Source of the DNA: Sulfitobacter alexandrii
GTDB lineage: Bacteria; Pseudomonadota; Alphaproteobacteria; Rhodobacterales; Rhodobacteraceae
NCBI RefSeq assembly: GCF_001886735.1
Contig: NZ_CP018076.1
Coordinates: 930,001-994,000 of the forward strand
Length of the DNA stretch: 64,000 nt
Direction: 5' to 3'
In this document: piece by piece, positions 27,815 to 38,393 of the stretch
Numbering within the stretch: the first letter of the stretch is position 1
Layout of the letters: every line of letters starts with the position of its first letter
The notes under the pieces: model-generated
The model's database searches: none
Told to the model about the DNA's origin: nothing
Seen by the model: the letters and a program-made list of their open reading frames with translations, nothing else
Program-made: the position numbers and the translations under genes

Positions 27815-29116
27815 ATGACCGACACCACGACAGATACCCGGCCCAGCCAGAAGGCGCCGAAGCGCAGTTTCCTCAATCAGCTCGAAATCGACACCCGGCT
27901 GCTGGGCATGATCGGGGCCTTCGTGCTGGTCGCGCTGGTCTTCAACGTCCTGACGGACGGCCGCTTCCTCACACCGCGCAACATCTTCAACCTGACGATC
28001 CAGACCGCATCGGTCGCGATCATGGCGACCGGCATGGTCTTTGTCATCGTGACCCGTCACATCGACCTTTCGGTCGGTGCGGTGCTGGCGGCCTGTTCGG
28101 CCCTAATGGCGATGCTTCAGGTGCGCTGGCTGCCGGGCCTCGGCCTTGAAATCGGGCACTGGGCAATCCCGTGGATCGCGATTGCCGGCGGCATCGCGCT
28201 CGGGGCAGCGATCGGGGCGTTCAACGGCTGGATGGTGGGCTATCTCGCCATACCCGCGTTCATCGTGACGCTGGGCGGTTTCCTCGTCTGGCGCAACGTG
28301 GGCTGGTACATGACCGCGGGTCAGACCATCGGCCCGCTGGACGAGACATTCATGATCTTCGGCGGGATCAACGGCACCTTGGGCGGCCCGCTGAGTTGGG
28401 CCATCGGTATCGTGGCGATCCTCGCCTCGGTGGCGCTGATCTTCAACGCGCGCCGGGTCAAGGTGGCGCATGATTTCCCGGTCAAGCCGCTTTGGGCCGA
28501 GATCGCGCTTGCGGTGGTCGCCGCCCTCGCCATCGCCGGGTTCATCGCGATCCTGACCGCCTACGAGGTGCCCGAGCGCGTGGTCGCGCGCGAGCCGGCC
28601 AAGTACGGCTGCGCCGAGGCCGAAGGCTGCAACGCGGTCTACGGTCTGCCGATCTCGGTCCTGCTGCTGCTGGCCATCGCCATCGTGATGACGGTGATCG
28701 CCCGCCGGACCCGGCTGGGTCGCTATATCTTCGCCACCGGCGGCAACCCCGACGCGGCAGAACTGTCGGGCATCAACACGCGGTTGCTGACGGTCAAGAT
28801 CTTCGCCCTGATCGGCGCGCTTTGCGCGATCTCGGCCATTGTCGCCTCGGCGCGCCTCGCGAACCATTCCAACGATCTGGGCACGCTGGACGAACTGCGC
28901 GTCATCGCGGCGGCGGTCATCGGCGGCACCGCCCTGTCTGGCGGCATCGGCACGATCTACGGCGCCATCCTCGGTGCGCTCATCATGCAGTCGCTGCAAT
29001 CGGGCATGGCCATGGTGGGGGTCGACGCGCCGCTGCAGAATATCGTGGTGGGCGCGGTGCTGGTGTTTGCCGTGTTCATCGACATCGTCTACCGCAGGAA
29101 GATGGGAGCGACATGA
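27815..29116 (+). CDS. xylH: D-xylose ABC transporter permease
   Basis: A 433-aa BPD_transp_2 family permease with about ten hydrophobic segments. [19 protein letters not shown] (about residues 68-86) and the late [20 protein letters not shown] segment are typical. A loop of about 25 residues with two Cys ([15 protein letters not shown], about 265-279) lies between helices. SD GAGGGA precedes the ATG. The stop overlaps the xylG start (ATGA). Confidence 0.92.
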   Translation: MTDTTTDTRPSQKAPKRSFLNQLEIDTRLLGMIGAFVLVALVFNVLTDGRFLTPRNIFNLTIQTASVAIMATGMVFVIVTRHIDLSVGAVLAACSALMAMLQVRWLPGLGLEIGHWAIPWIAIAGGIALGAAIGAFNGWMVGYLAIPAFIVTLGGFLVWRNVGWYMTAGQTIGPLDETFMIFGGINGTLGGPLSWAIGIVAILASVALIFNARRVKVAHDFPVKPLWAEIALAVVAALAIAGFIAILTAYEVPERVVAREPAKYGCAEAEGCNAVYGLPISVLLLLAIAIVMTVIARRTRLGRYIFATGGNPDAAELSGINTRLLTVKIFALIGALCAISAIVASARLANHSNDLGTLDELRVIAAAVIGGTALSGGIGTIYGAILGALIMQSLQSGMAMVGVDAPLQNIVVGAVLVFAVFIDIVYRRKMGAT

Positions 29117-29865
29117 TGACGACACCCCTGGTCGAAATGAAAAACGTCTCAATCGCCTTCGGCGGTGTTCAGGCCGTCGACGACGTCAGCATCACGCTGC
29201 ACGCCGGCGAGGTCGTGGGATTGCTCGGTCACAACGGCGCCGGTAAATCGACGCTCATCAAGATGCTGTCCGGCGCCTACCGGATGGACTCGGGCGAGAT
29301 CTGGATCAACGGGGAACGCGCCTCCATCGCCTCGCCGCGGGACGCGCGGAACTACAATATCGAGACGATCTACCAGACGCTCGCGCTGGCCGACAACCTC
29401 GACGCGGCCAGCAACCTGTTCCTCGGGCGCGAGCTGACCACGCCGCTGGGCTTCGTCGACGACGACCGGATGGAGGCGGAAACCCGCAAGATCATGGCGC
29501 GGCTCAACCCCAACTTCCGCAAGCTGAAGGAGCCTGTTTCGGCCCTGTCGGGCGGGCAGCGGCAGTCGGTGGCGATTGCCCGCGCCGTCTATTTCAACGC
29601 GAAGATCCTGATCATGGACGAACCCACGGCGGCGCTGGGGGTGCACGAGACCGCGATGGTGGCGGAACTGATCCAGGAACTGAAGAAGCAGGGGCTCGGC
29701 ATCTTTCTCATCAGCCACGACACGCGCGAGATGATGGAGCTTTGCGACCGGGTGGCCGTGATGAAGAACGGCCAGATGGTCGGTACCGAACGGGTCGAGG
29801 ACGTGACCGAGGATGACATCCTGTCGATGATCATCCTGGGCAAGAACCCGCGCGAGGCGGCCTGA
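29113..29865 (+). CDS. xylG: sugar ABC transporter ATP-binding protein, single-domain
   Basis: A 250-aa ATPase. Walker A is GHNGAGKST (about residues 39-47), signature [10 protein letters not shown] (about 143-152), and Walker [12 protein letters not shown] (about 163-173). E. coli XylG is about twice as long with two fused ATPase domains; here there is one, so the transporter would need a homodimer. This short form is common in alphaproteobacterial operons. The start at 29113 or 29116 overlaps xylH, and the stop shares a base with xylB. Confidence 0.9.
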   Translation: MMTTPLVEMKNVSIAFGGVQAVDDVSITLHAGEVVGLLGHNGAGKSTLIKMLSGAYRMDSGEIWINGERASIASPRDARNYNIETIYQTLALADNLDAASNLFLGRELTTPLGFVDDDRMEAETRKIMARLNPNFRKLKEPVSALSGGQRQSVAIARAVYFNAKILIMDEPTAALGVHETAMVAELIQELKKQGLGIFLISHDTREMMELCDRVAVMKNGQMVGTERVEDVTEDDILSMIILGKNPREAA

Positions 29866-31301
29866 TGTATATCGGACTGGACCTCGGGACATCGTCGCTC
29901 AAGGCGATACTGATCGACGACGCGCAGCAGGTGCTGGCCGAACACGCGGTACCGCTGACCGTCCAGCGGCCCGCCGACGGCTGGTCCGAACAGGATCCGC
30001 AAAGCTGGTGCGACGCGGCGGTCAAGGCGCTGGGGGCGCTGGCGGCGGCGCAGGACTGCTCGGGCGTGACGGGCATCGGCCTGTCGGGGCACATGCACGG
30101 GGCCACGCTGATCGGCAAGGACGACGCACCGCTCCGGCCCTGCATGCTGTGGAACGACACCCGAAGCCACGCGCAGGCCGCGGCGATGGACGCCAAGGCC
30201 CGGTTCCGCGACATCACCGGAAACATCGTGTTCCCCGGCTTCACCGCGCCCAAGGTCGAATGGGTGCGGGAGAACGAACCGGAGATATTCGGCAGGATCG
30301 CAAAGGTGCTGCTGCCCAAGGACTACCTTCGGCTGTTCCTGACGGGGGAGCATGTTTCGGAAATGTCGGACGCCGCAGGCACCGCCTGGCTGAATACGGG
30401 TGCGCGCGACTGGTCGGACGAGCTGCTGGCCGATTGCAACCTGACCCGTGACCAGATGCCGTCGCTGGTCGAAGGCTCCGCCCCTTCGGGGCGCCTGCGC
30501 GCCGATCTCGCGACGCTGCTTGGCCTGCCGCGGGCCGTGGTCGCCGGCGGGGCGGGGGACAACGCCGCGGCGGCGATCGGCGCGGGAGTGGTCGAGGACG
30601 GCACGGCCTTTCTGTCGCTCGGGACGTCGGGGGTGCTCTTTGCCGCCACGAACGGCTATCGCCCGGATCCGGAGACGGCGGTGCACAGCTTCTGCCACGC
30701 GGTGCCGCGGACCTGGCATCAAATGGGCGTGATCCTCGCCGCCACGGACGCGCTGGAGTGGCTTGCGCGGCTCACGGGCCAGACGGCGGCCGACCTCACC
30801 CGCGACCTCGGCGCCGTCGAAGCGCCCGGCCGCACCCTGTTCCTTCCCTATCTCGGCGGCGAACGGACCCCGCACAATGACGCCGCGATCCGTGGCCAGT
30901 TCCTGCACCTCGACCACGCAACCGACGCCCGCGCCGCGGCGCGCGCGGTCCTGCAGGGCGTGAGCTATGCCTTCGCGGACTGCAACCGCGCGTTGGCCGC
31001 GACCGGTACCCGGATCGAAAGCGCGCTGGCAACGGGGGGCGGCGCGCGTTCGGAACACTGGTTGTCGATGCTGGCCAGCACGCTCGGCTTTCCGCTGGAA
31101 GTGCCGCAGGCGGGCGATTTCGGTGCGGCACTGGGGGCTGCGCGACTGGGCCAGATGGCCGCGACCGGTGCGGGGATCGAGATCGCCGGGAAACCGCTGA
31201 TCGCCCGAACGGTCCAGCCCGATGCCGGCCTGCGCGCGGCGCTTGCCGACGGGCACGAACGGTATCGCGCGGCCTATGACCTTCTGCGCGGGATTGCCTG
31301 A
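29865..31301 (+). CDS. xylB: xylulokinase
   Basis: Phosphorylates D-xylulose. The 478-aa FGGY kinase has the N-terminal [32 protein letters not shown] (about residues 67-80), and the C-terminal GGGARSEHWLSMLASTLG. Length fits the family. It overlaps the xylG stop by one base, so uptake and first commitment are one transcript. No xylose isomerase gene (xylA) lies in the window. Confidence 0.93.
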   Translation: MYIGLDLGTSSLKAILIDDAQQVLAEHAVPLTVQRPADGWSEQDPQSWCDAAVKALGALAAAQDCSGVTGIGLSGHMHGATLIGKDDAPLRPCMLWNDTRSHAQAAAMDAKARFRDITGNIVFPGFTAPKVEWVRENEPEIFGRIAKVLLPKDYLRLFLTGEHVSEMSDAAGTAWLNTGARDWSDELLADCNLTRDQMPSLVEGSAPSGRLRADLATLLGLPRAVVAGGAGDNAAAAIGAGVVEDGTAFLSLGTSGVLFAATNGYRPDPETAVHSFCHAVPRTWHQMGVILAATDALEWLARLTGQTAADLTRDLGAVEAPGRTLFLPYLGGERTPHNDAAIRGQFLHLDHATDARAAARAVLQGVSYAFADCNRALAATGTRIESALATGGGARSEHWLSMLASTLGFPLEVPQAGDFGAALGAARLGQMAATGAGIEIAGKPLIARTVQPDAGLRAALADGHERYRAAYDLLRGIA

Positions 31302-31304
31302 GCG

Positions 31305-31778
31305 ATGGAACTGACGCCGGACTGGGAATTCGTCGCTGACACCGTGATGGGCGGTGTCTCCACCGGGGAGGCCCGCCGCGAGGTCGTGGCGGGCCGGAAC
31401 GCGATGCGGCTGACGGGCGACGTGTCGCTGGAGAACGACGGCGGGTTCGTGCAGATGGCGTTCGACCTGCAACCCGGCGGCGGCCCCATCGATGCCAGCG
31501 CCTGGACCGGAGTTGCGTTGGATGTGCGGGGCAACGGCGAGGCATACGACCTGCGTCTGCGCACGTCCGACCTGTCGCGGCCCTGGCAGTCCTTCCGGTG
31601 CGACTTCATCGCCGGGCCAGATTGGCAGACGCTCACTTTTCCCTTCTCTGAGTTCGAACCGCATCGGACCGAGGCCACCTTTGATCCCGCGCGCCTGCGC
31701 CGGATCGGGGTTCTGGGCATTGGTCGGGTCTTTCACGCGGACGTGGCGGTCGCGGCGGTCCGGCTGGTGAGGGCCTGA
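31305..31778 (+). CDS. CIA30-domain protein of unknown bacterial function
   Basis: A 157-aa protein with the CIA30 signature W-x(2)-VADTVMGGVSTG near the N-terminus and a beta-sandwich galactose-binding-like fold pattern (FVQMAFDLQ, WTGVALDVRGNG). Mitochondrial CIA30 helps complex I assembly; bacterial members are uncharacterised. It sits 3 nt after xylB, so it is probably co-transcribed, which hints at a sugar-related role. It is convergent with the renalase-like gene. Confidence 0.72.
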   Translation: MELTPDWEFVADTVMGGVSTGEARREVVAGRNAMRLTGDVSLENDGGFVQMAFDLQPGGGPIDASAWTGVALDVRGNGEAYDLRLRTSDLSRPWQSFRCDFIAGPDWQTLTFPFSEFEPHRTEATFDPARLRRIGVLGIGRVFHADVAVAAVRLVRA

Positions 31779-31781
31779 CCG

Positions 31782-32723
31782 CTATGCGGTGTCCAGCATT
31801 TCCCGTGCAATGGCGCAGCCGCTGAGATACGCCGCTTCGACGCGCGGTCCGATGAAGCCATCGCCGCCGAGGTAGAGCGTGTTGTTGTCGGAAGCGAGGA
31901 AGGGCCGGCCCAGCGGGGCGGTCACGCGGGCATAGCGCCAGCGGTGGGCGGCGCGGTGGATCACGCGGGCGGGGTCGATCCGCAGCCGGTCGAGGAACAG
32001 CGGCAGCATCGCTTCCACGATGTGGTCCTTTTCCAGTTCGAGGTGCCTGCGGCTCCATTCCGGCGAGGCTTGCGCAACCCAGCAGTTCCCTTCCGGGCGC
32101 TCGGGCTTGCCGCCGTCCTGCGCGATCCACGCCAGGTCTGCTTCCGGGGCGCGGTGGTGATCGGGCAGATCGGGAAACGGGCGGTCGAGCGCGACCATCA
32201 GGGTCAGGCAGGGATCGTAGGTGATCCGGGACGGCGCGGGGACAAGCGGATGATCCTGCCCCAGAAGGGCGATGATCTGCGGCACGGGCGCGGTGCACAC
32301 GACACGGTCAAAGGCGAGCCGCTGGCCGTCGATCTCGATCTCCGCGCCATGGCCCGTGTCGCGCATGGCGGTGACGGCATGCCCACGGCGGATGTCCAGA
32401 CCTTCCGCCATGAACTTGGCCAGTCCTGTCATGCCCGGCACCCCGACGTAGCGGGTCTTGCCGTCCTGCGGCCCGCCGCGGGGCCACGTGCCGGCCTGTC
32501 CGGCCGCCTGGGCCCGCGCCAGCAATTCGGCGAAGCCATCGTCTTTCGCCGTGACATACTGGGCGCCGTGGTCGAATTGCAGCCCGTCGCCCGCCCGTCT
32601 TGTCGCCATGCGCCCGCCCAAGCCGCGCCCCTTGTCGAAGACGGTGACGTCCCGGCCCGCCCGTTGTAGCAGGCGGGCGCAGGATAGCCCTGCCATGCCC
32701 GCGCCGATAACCGCTGTCTTCAT
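31782..32723 (-). CDS. renalase-like FAD/NAD(P)-dependent oxidoreductase
   Basis: A 313-aa flavoprotein. The FAD motif is AVIGAGMAGLSCARLLQRAG (about residues 4-23), followed by VFDKGRGLGGRMATRR, the pattern of renalase and related amine-oxidase fold proteins. The C-terminal LYLGGDGFIGPRVEAAYLSG completes the FAD site. Bacterial renalases oxidise isomeric dihydro-NAD(P)H; that is possible but not proven. The start at 32723 matches the FAD motif; an open extension upstream to 33122 overlaps the next gene and is not coding. Confidence 0.82.
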   Translation of the reverse strand: MKTAVIGAGMAGLSCARLLQRAGRDVTVFDKGRGLGGRMATRRAGDGLQFDHGAQYVTAKDDGFAELLARAQAAGQAGTWPRGGPQDGKTRYVGVPGMTGLAKFMAEGLDIRRGHAVTAMRDTGHGAEIEIDGQRLAFDRVVCTAPVPQIIALLGQDHPLVPAPSRITYDPCLTLMVALDRPFPDLPDHHRAPEADLAWIAQDGGKPERPEGNCWVAQASPEWSRRHLELEKDHIVEAMLPLFLDRLRIDPARVIHRAAHRWRYARVTAPLGRPFLASDNNTLYLGGDGFIGPRVEAAYLSGCAIAREMLDTA

Positions 32724-32794
32724 GTGCTGCCCCTTCCGTTCGGGGGAAGAGCTAGCGCCTGCGGCGGTCCTGCCAAGCGGTGCGTGGGGCAGCC

Positions 32795-35700
32795 TCAACC
32801 CGCCAGCCGGGTTCCCACCATGTCGCGCACGCGATCGGCGGCCTTTTCCTTGACCGGGCCATATCCCCGGATCTCCATCGGAGCGGCAAGCAGGTCGAGC
32901 TTGTCCTCCTGCGGCAGGTCGCTTTGGGCGATCCGGTCCAGCACATCCTCGTACCAGCCGATCAGCGCGACCTCCATCCGGCGGTCCGCTCCGTAGGAGA
33001 AGACATCGGCCCAGCTGCCCCGCAGGCCCTTCATGTGGGCCAGCACCCCAAAGACGGAACCCATCCATGGCCCGAACGTCTTCTTGAAAGGGCGCCCCCG
33101 CGTATCCCTGCCGGTGGGCCACATCGGCGGCGCGAGGTGGTACCTGACCTTGTAGTCGCCCTCGAACTCTTCGGCGATGCGGTCCGCGAACCCGGTCTGG
33201 CTGTGCAGGCGGGCGACCTCGTATTCGTCCTTGTACGCCATCAGCTTGAAAAGCGATTTCGCGGCAGCGCGCTGCATGTCATCGCTTGCGCCGGCCTGCG
33301 CGAACCGCGCCAGCGTGTCGGCATACCGACGGGCATAGGCGGCATCCTGATACTCCGTCAGAAAGGCCATGCGCCGGTCGATCAGGGCCTGCACGGTCTG
33401 ATCCGGTTCCGCCGCACGCGGCAGTTCCAGCTTGTCCGGGGCTGCCGCCATGACACGGCCATAGGCAAAGGCATCCTTGTTCCGGTCGGGGGCCACGCCA
33501 TTCAGCTCGATCGCCTGGAAAAGCGCGGTGAGAGAGACCGGCACAAGCCCTTTCTGCCAAGCGAACCCCAGCATCATGACGTTCGCGAACACCGCGTCGC
33601 CCATCAGGCGTTCCGCCGTCGCGTTCGCGTCGAAGGCCGCGATGTTGTCCTTGCCGACCACGTCCGCGATGACCGCCTCGCGGGTGTCGATCGCCAGGTC
33701 CGCGTCCCGGTTCAGCACGAGATCGCCGGTCGGCATTTCCGCGCGGTTCAGGACGATGCGGGTGCCCTTGCGATAGTGGGCCGAGGCCTTGGGGGCCGAA
33801 CTCACCACCATGTCGCAGCCGATCACGGCGTCGGCGCTGCCTTCCTCGATCCGTACCTGGTGCACGTCGCCGGGGCGGTTGGCCACGCGGACGTACCCGA
33901 GGACGGTGCCGAACTTCTGCGCAAAGCCGGTGAAATCGAGCACGGAGGCGCCCTTGCCCTCGAGATGCGCGGCCATGGAGATCAGGGCGCCGACGGTCAC
34001 CACCCCGGTGCCGCCGACGCCGGTGACAAGAAGGTCATAGGGGGCGTCGAGCCTCGGCAGGTCGGGAGCGGGCAGGGCGGTGGCCATTTCGGCCACGTCA
34101 AAGCCCGCGCCGGATTTGCGGCGGCGCGTCGCCCCTTCGATGGTCACGAAGGACGGGCAGAACCCGTTCAGGCACGAGTAGTCCTTGTTGCAGGTGCTGA
34201 GGTTGATCTGGCGCTTGGTGCCGAACTCGGTCTTCTTCGGCTCCACGCTGAGGCAGTTGGATTCGAGGCTGCAATCTCCGCAGCCCTCGCACACGAGGTC
34301 GTTTATCATCACGAACTTCGGCGGGTCTTCGAGCGTGCCGCGCTTGCGCTTGCGGCGTTTTTCGGTCGCGCACATCTGTTCGTAGATCAGCACGGTGACG
34401 CCCGGAATGTCGCGCAGCTCCCGCTGGACGGTATCGAGGTCGCGACGGTGATCGAAGCTGGTCCCGCCCGGGAAGTCGGAGCGGATGAACTTCTCGGGCA
34501 TGTCCGAGACGACCGCGATCCGCTGCACCCCCTCGGCGCGGGCGGACTGGGCGATGGCGCCGACGGAGACCGGGCCGTCCACCGGTTGCCCCCCGGTCAT
34601 GGCGACGGCGTCGTTGTAGAGCACCTTGTAGGTGATGTTCGCCTTGGCGGCGACGGCCTGACGGATCGCCAGCGACCCGGAGTGGTACCATGTCCCCTCA
34701 CCGAGGTTCTGGAACACGTGCTTGCCGCCATTGAACATCGAGGTGGCGATCCATGGCACGCCTTCGCCGCCCATCTGGGCGAACCCGGCGGTGTCGCGGT
34801 CCATCCACGAGGCCATGACGTGACAGCCGATGCCCGAATTCGCGGAAGAACCTTCGGGAATCTTGGTCGACGTGTTGTGCGGGCACCCGGAGCAGAAGTA
34901 GGGCGTGCGCGTGGCCCCCGGCACGTTGAGCAGGGTCGGCGGCGTGTCGGTCAGCGCCTTTGCCTTTTCAGCCAGCCCTTCATCGGGAAAGAACGTGTGC
35001 AGGCGGGCCGCGACGATCGGCACCAGCTTGAGCGGCGACAGCTCGCCGGTCCATGGCACGAGTTCGTCGAGATTTTCGTCGTGCTTGCCGACCATGCGCT
35101 TGGGCTTGGAGCCGGGCCAGTCGTAGAACGCCTCCTTGAACTGGCTTTCGATAATGCCGCGCTTTTCCTCGATCACCAGAACTTCCCGCTTGGAGCGGAC
35201 GAAGGCCAGCGCGTCACGGCGGGCCAGCGGCCAGACCATGCCGATCTTGTAGATGTCGATGCCAAGCGCGCGGCAGCGGTCCTCGGTCAACCCGAGAAGG
35301 CGGAGCGCTTCCATCAGGTCGAGATGCCCCTTGCCGGTCGTCACGATCCCGAAGGATGCGTCGGGCAGGTCGTAGATGCGCCGGTCGACGGGGTTCGCTT
35401 CGACAAAGGCTTCGACGGCGGCAAGCTTGTCGCGAAGCCGTGTCTCGATCAGGGGGGAGGGCAGATCGCCCAGCCGGACATGCAGGCCCCCCTGCGGTGC
35501 GGTATAGTCCGGCTGGACGAAGTCGCGGTCCGCGGCGAGATCCACCGAAGCCCCGGATTCGACGGTTTCCGAGATGGCCTTGAACCCCACCCACGTCCCG
35601 GTGAAGCGCGACAGGGCAAAGCCGTATTCGCCGAACGCCTGGTATTCGGCGACACTGGCGGGATTGAGCGTCGGCATGAACCACGACATGAAGGCCACGT

Positions 35701-36193
35701 CGGATTGATGCGGCATGGAAGAAGAGACGCAGCCGTGGTCGTCGCCCGCGACCACCAGCACTCCCCCCTTGGGCGCGGAACCGTAGGCATTGCCGTGTTT
35801 CAGCGCATCGCCGGACCGGTCCACACCCGGCCCCTTGCCGTACCACATGGAAAACACCCCCTCCACCTCGGCGTGGGGGTCCAGATGGGCCTGCTGGGCA
35901 CCCAGCACGGCCGTGGCCGCCAGATCCTCGTTCACGGCGGGAAGGAACTTGATCCGGTCCTTGTCCAGCCGATCCCTGTTGCGCCACATCTCCTGATCCA
36001 GCCCGCCAAGCGGAGACCCGCGGTACCCCGACACGAAGCCGGCGGTGTTCAGGCCCGCGGCGCTGTCCCGCCGGGCCTGATCCAGCATGATGCGCACCAG
36101 CGCCTGCGTTCCCGTCATGAAGACACGGCCGCGCGGCAGCGCATAGCGGTCATCCAGTTTGTACGTGGAAAAATTCTCATTCTGCTTGGTCAT
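32795..36193 (-). CDS. indolepyruvate ferredoxin oxidoreductase family protein, single-chain
   Basis: A 1132-aa fused enzyme that oxidatively decarboxylates 2-oxo acids, probably aryl or branched-chain pyruvates, with TPP and ferredoxin. In order: N-terminal catalytic part (from about residue 25), a TPP-binding region with YFCSGCPHNTS and GIGCHVMASWMDRDT, an Fe-S cluster stretch with CEGCGDCSLESNC, and a gamma-type domain with GVGGTGVVTVGALISMAAHL. Start at ATG 36193 with SD AGGAGG. It is divergent from an Lrp/AsnC gene, which probably senses amino acids and controls it. Confidence 0.9.
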   Translation of the reverse strand: MTKQNENFSTYKLDDRYALPRGRVFMTGTQALVRIMLDQARRDSAAGLNTAGFVSGYRGSPLGGLDQEMWRNRDRLDKDRIKFLPAVNEDLAATAVLGAQQAHLDPHAEVEGVFSMWYGKGPGVDRSGDALKHGNAYGSAPKGGVLVVAGDDHGCVSSSMPHQSDVAFMSWFMPTLNPASVAEYQAFGEYGFALSRFTGTWVGFKAISETVESGASVDLAADRDFVQPDYTAPQGGLHVRLGDLPSPLIETRLRDKLAAVEAFVEANPVDRRIYDLPDASFGIVTTGKGHLDLMEALRLLGLTEDRCRALGIDIYKIGMVWPLARRDALAFVRSKREVLVIEEKRGIIESQFKEAFYDWPGSKPKRMVGKHDENLDELVPWTGELSPLKLVPIVAARLHTFFPDEGLAEKAKALTDTPPTLLNVPGATRTPYFCSGCPHNTSTKIPEGSSANSGIGCHVMASWMDRDTAGFAQMGGEGVPWIATSMFNGGKHVFQNLGEGTWYHSGSLAIRQAVAAKANITYKVLYNDAVAMTGGQPVDGPVSVGAIAQSARAEGVQRIAVVSDMPEKFIRSDFPGGTSFDHRRDLDTVQRELRDIPGVTVLIYEQMCATEKRRKRKRGTLEDPPKFVMINDLVCEGCGDCSLESNCLSVEPKKTEFGTKRQINLSTCNKDYSCLNGFCPSFVTIEGATRRRKSGAGFDVAEMATALPAPDLPRLDAPYDLLVTGVGGTGVVTVGALISMAAHLEGKGASVLDFTGFAQKFGTVLGYVRVANRPGDVHQVRIEEGSADAVIGCDMVVSSAPKASAHYRKGTRIVLNRAEMPTGDLVLNRDADLAIDTREAVIADVVGKDNIAAFDANATAERLMGDAVFANVMMLGFAWQKGLVPVSLTALFQAIELNGVAPDRNKDAFAYGRVMAAAPDKLELPRAAEPDQTVQALIDRRMAFLTEYQDAAYARRYADTLARFAQAGASDDMQRAAAKSLFKLMAYKDEYEVARLHSQTGFADRIAEEFEGDYKVRYHLAPPMWPTGRDTRGRPFKKTFGPWMGSVFGVLAHMKGLRGSWADVFSYGADRRMEVALIGWYEDVLDRIAQSDLPQEDKLDLLAAPMEIRGYGPVKEKAADRVRDMVGTRLAG

Positions 36194-36324
36194 GGCGGCC
36201 TCCTGAAAGATCAACCTAGCATGGGATCGGTGGCATTCCGTGTCTATCTTCGCGCCGAAAAGGCTGATATGCGGGTAACCGGTTCGCAGGAATGCGAGAA
36301 TCTGGAAATATTGTTCGTACAGAC

Positions 36325-36777
36325 ATGGACGCCGTCGACCGCAAGCTCATTCACCAGTTGCAGCAGGATTCCCGGCAGTCAAATGCCCAGCTGGCGGAAA
36401 AGCTCAACATCTCGACCTCGGCCTGTTGGCGGCGGGTCAAGGCGCTGGAAGACTCGGGCATCATCGAGCGCTACGGCGCACTGGTGAACCCGGCGGCCAT
36501 GGGGCTGGGGTTCGAGGCGATCGTACATGTGCATCTTACACGGCACGACACCGAGGCGCTGGCGCGGTTCATTGCGGCGGTTCACCTGCGCGAGGAGGTC
36601 ACCGAATGCTACGCGACCACCGGGCAGGCGGACTACCACCTGCGCGTCCTGTGCCGCGACATCGAAGCCTATAACGGTTTCCTCGAGGAATTCCTCTTTG
36701 TGCAGCCCGCGGTGAACTCCGCGCAGACCAACGTGGTGCTGCGGCGGATCAAGGCGAATGCGCCGTTGGGAGGCTGA
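36325..36777 (+). CDS. Lrp/AsnC-family transcriptional regulator
   Basis: A 150-aa protein. The N-terminal HTH is [20 protein letters not shown] followed by [20 protein letters not shown], and the C-terminal RAM domain begins near residue 65. I use ATG 36325, the usual family beginning, rather than ATG 36292. Neither has a clear SD at normal spacing. It is divergent from the indolepyruvate oxidoreductase gene with a 131-nt gap, so local control of that gene by an amino acid is likely. Confidence 0.88.
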   Translation: MDAVDRKLIHQLQQDSRQSNAQLAEKLNISTSACWRRVKALEDSGIIERYGALVNPAAMGLGFEAIVHVHLTRHDTEALARFIAAVHLREEVTECYATTGQADYHLRVLCRDIEAYNGFLEEFLFVQPAVNSAQTNVVLRRIKANAPLGG

Positions 36778-36877
36778 CCTCGCGTGGCCGCGAAATTGCC
36801 GCTCTTCCGGGCTCGCGCGCTTGACATCAAGGCACGGCTTGGGCCTTTTGCCTGAAACCAGAACCGGAGGATATCCC

Positions 36878-38008
<1,131 letters not shown>

Positions 38009-38044
38009 TCCTCCGTTCCCTTCACTGGATTGATTATTGATCCA

Positions 38045-38089
38045 GGCCCGGCTGATTTCTATGATAGCGGGAATTGGCCGGGCCTTTTT
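38045..38089 (+). terminator. rho-independent terminator after class III alcohol dehydrogenase
   Basis: Perfect 8-bp stem GGCCCGGC (38045-38052) with GCCGGGCC (38077-38084), a 24-nt loop, then TTTTT. It lies 37 nt after the stop. Confidence 0.78.
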
Positions 38090-38346
38090 CGTGTGCGATG
38101 CGATTCGTCTTGCACCTCCGGCCAAGTTGACTCGGCCCAAGGTTGCGCTGTCGCGAGGTTAACACTTTTGCCGGCAGCTTGCCGCAGGTTGCCTTGTTTC
38201 CGGCAAGAAGTGCATGCATCTGCACAAGGTTTACCTGCTCCGGCCGGAAAGCTGCTGATTTTCCTGATTTTGTTTATTTAGCACCGGTTCATTTGAATCC
38301 CGGTCCAAAAGCCCGTTCGGTCAGAATACATGCCATAGTAATTACA
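38090..38346. other. AT-richer intergenic region before the paralogue array
   Basis: No gene is supported here. The base composition is clearly lower in GC than the flanks, with T-rich runs around 38256-38281. CTTGCCG and CGGCAAG form a 7-bp inverted repeat in the 38176-38207 region, and an imperfect palindrome around GTGCATGCATCTGCAC follows. This is the likely promoter and leader region of the first array gene, but I cannot pick a convincing -10/-35 pair. Confidence 0.5.
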
Positions 38347-38382
38347 AAAACCGTTCTTACAACTTAAGGGGTAAACGGTTTT
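38347..38382 (+). promoter_or_regulatory. leader hairpin abutting the SD of array gene 1
   Basis: Perfect 9-bp stem AAAACCGTT (38347-38355) with AACGGTTTT (38374-38382) and an 18-nt loop. The stem ends exactly where the SD GGAG (38383-38386) begins, and the ATG is at 38394. It could control ribosome access or stabilise the message. Confidence 0.6.
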
Positions 38383-38393
38383 GGAGTTTTGAA

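Noticed and set aside
29589..31736. 715-codon open frame on the minus strand opposite xylB
   Set aside because: Shadow frame: xylG, xylB and the CIA30 gene are clearly coding on the plus strand with overlapping starts and stops.
31782..33122. Longer form of the renalase-like gene starting at 33122
   Set aside because: The extension overlaps the oxidoreductase gene on the same strand and lacks similarity to the family, which begins with the FAD motif at 32723.
32780..36487. 1235-codon open frame on the plus strand opposite the indolepyruvate oxidoreductase
   Set aside because: It is an antisense shadow caused by high GC codon use. The minus-strand protein has clear family motifs, while the plus-strand translation is rich in Arg, His and Gly with no domain.
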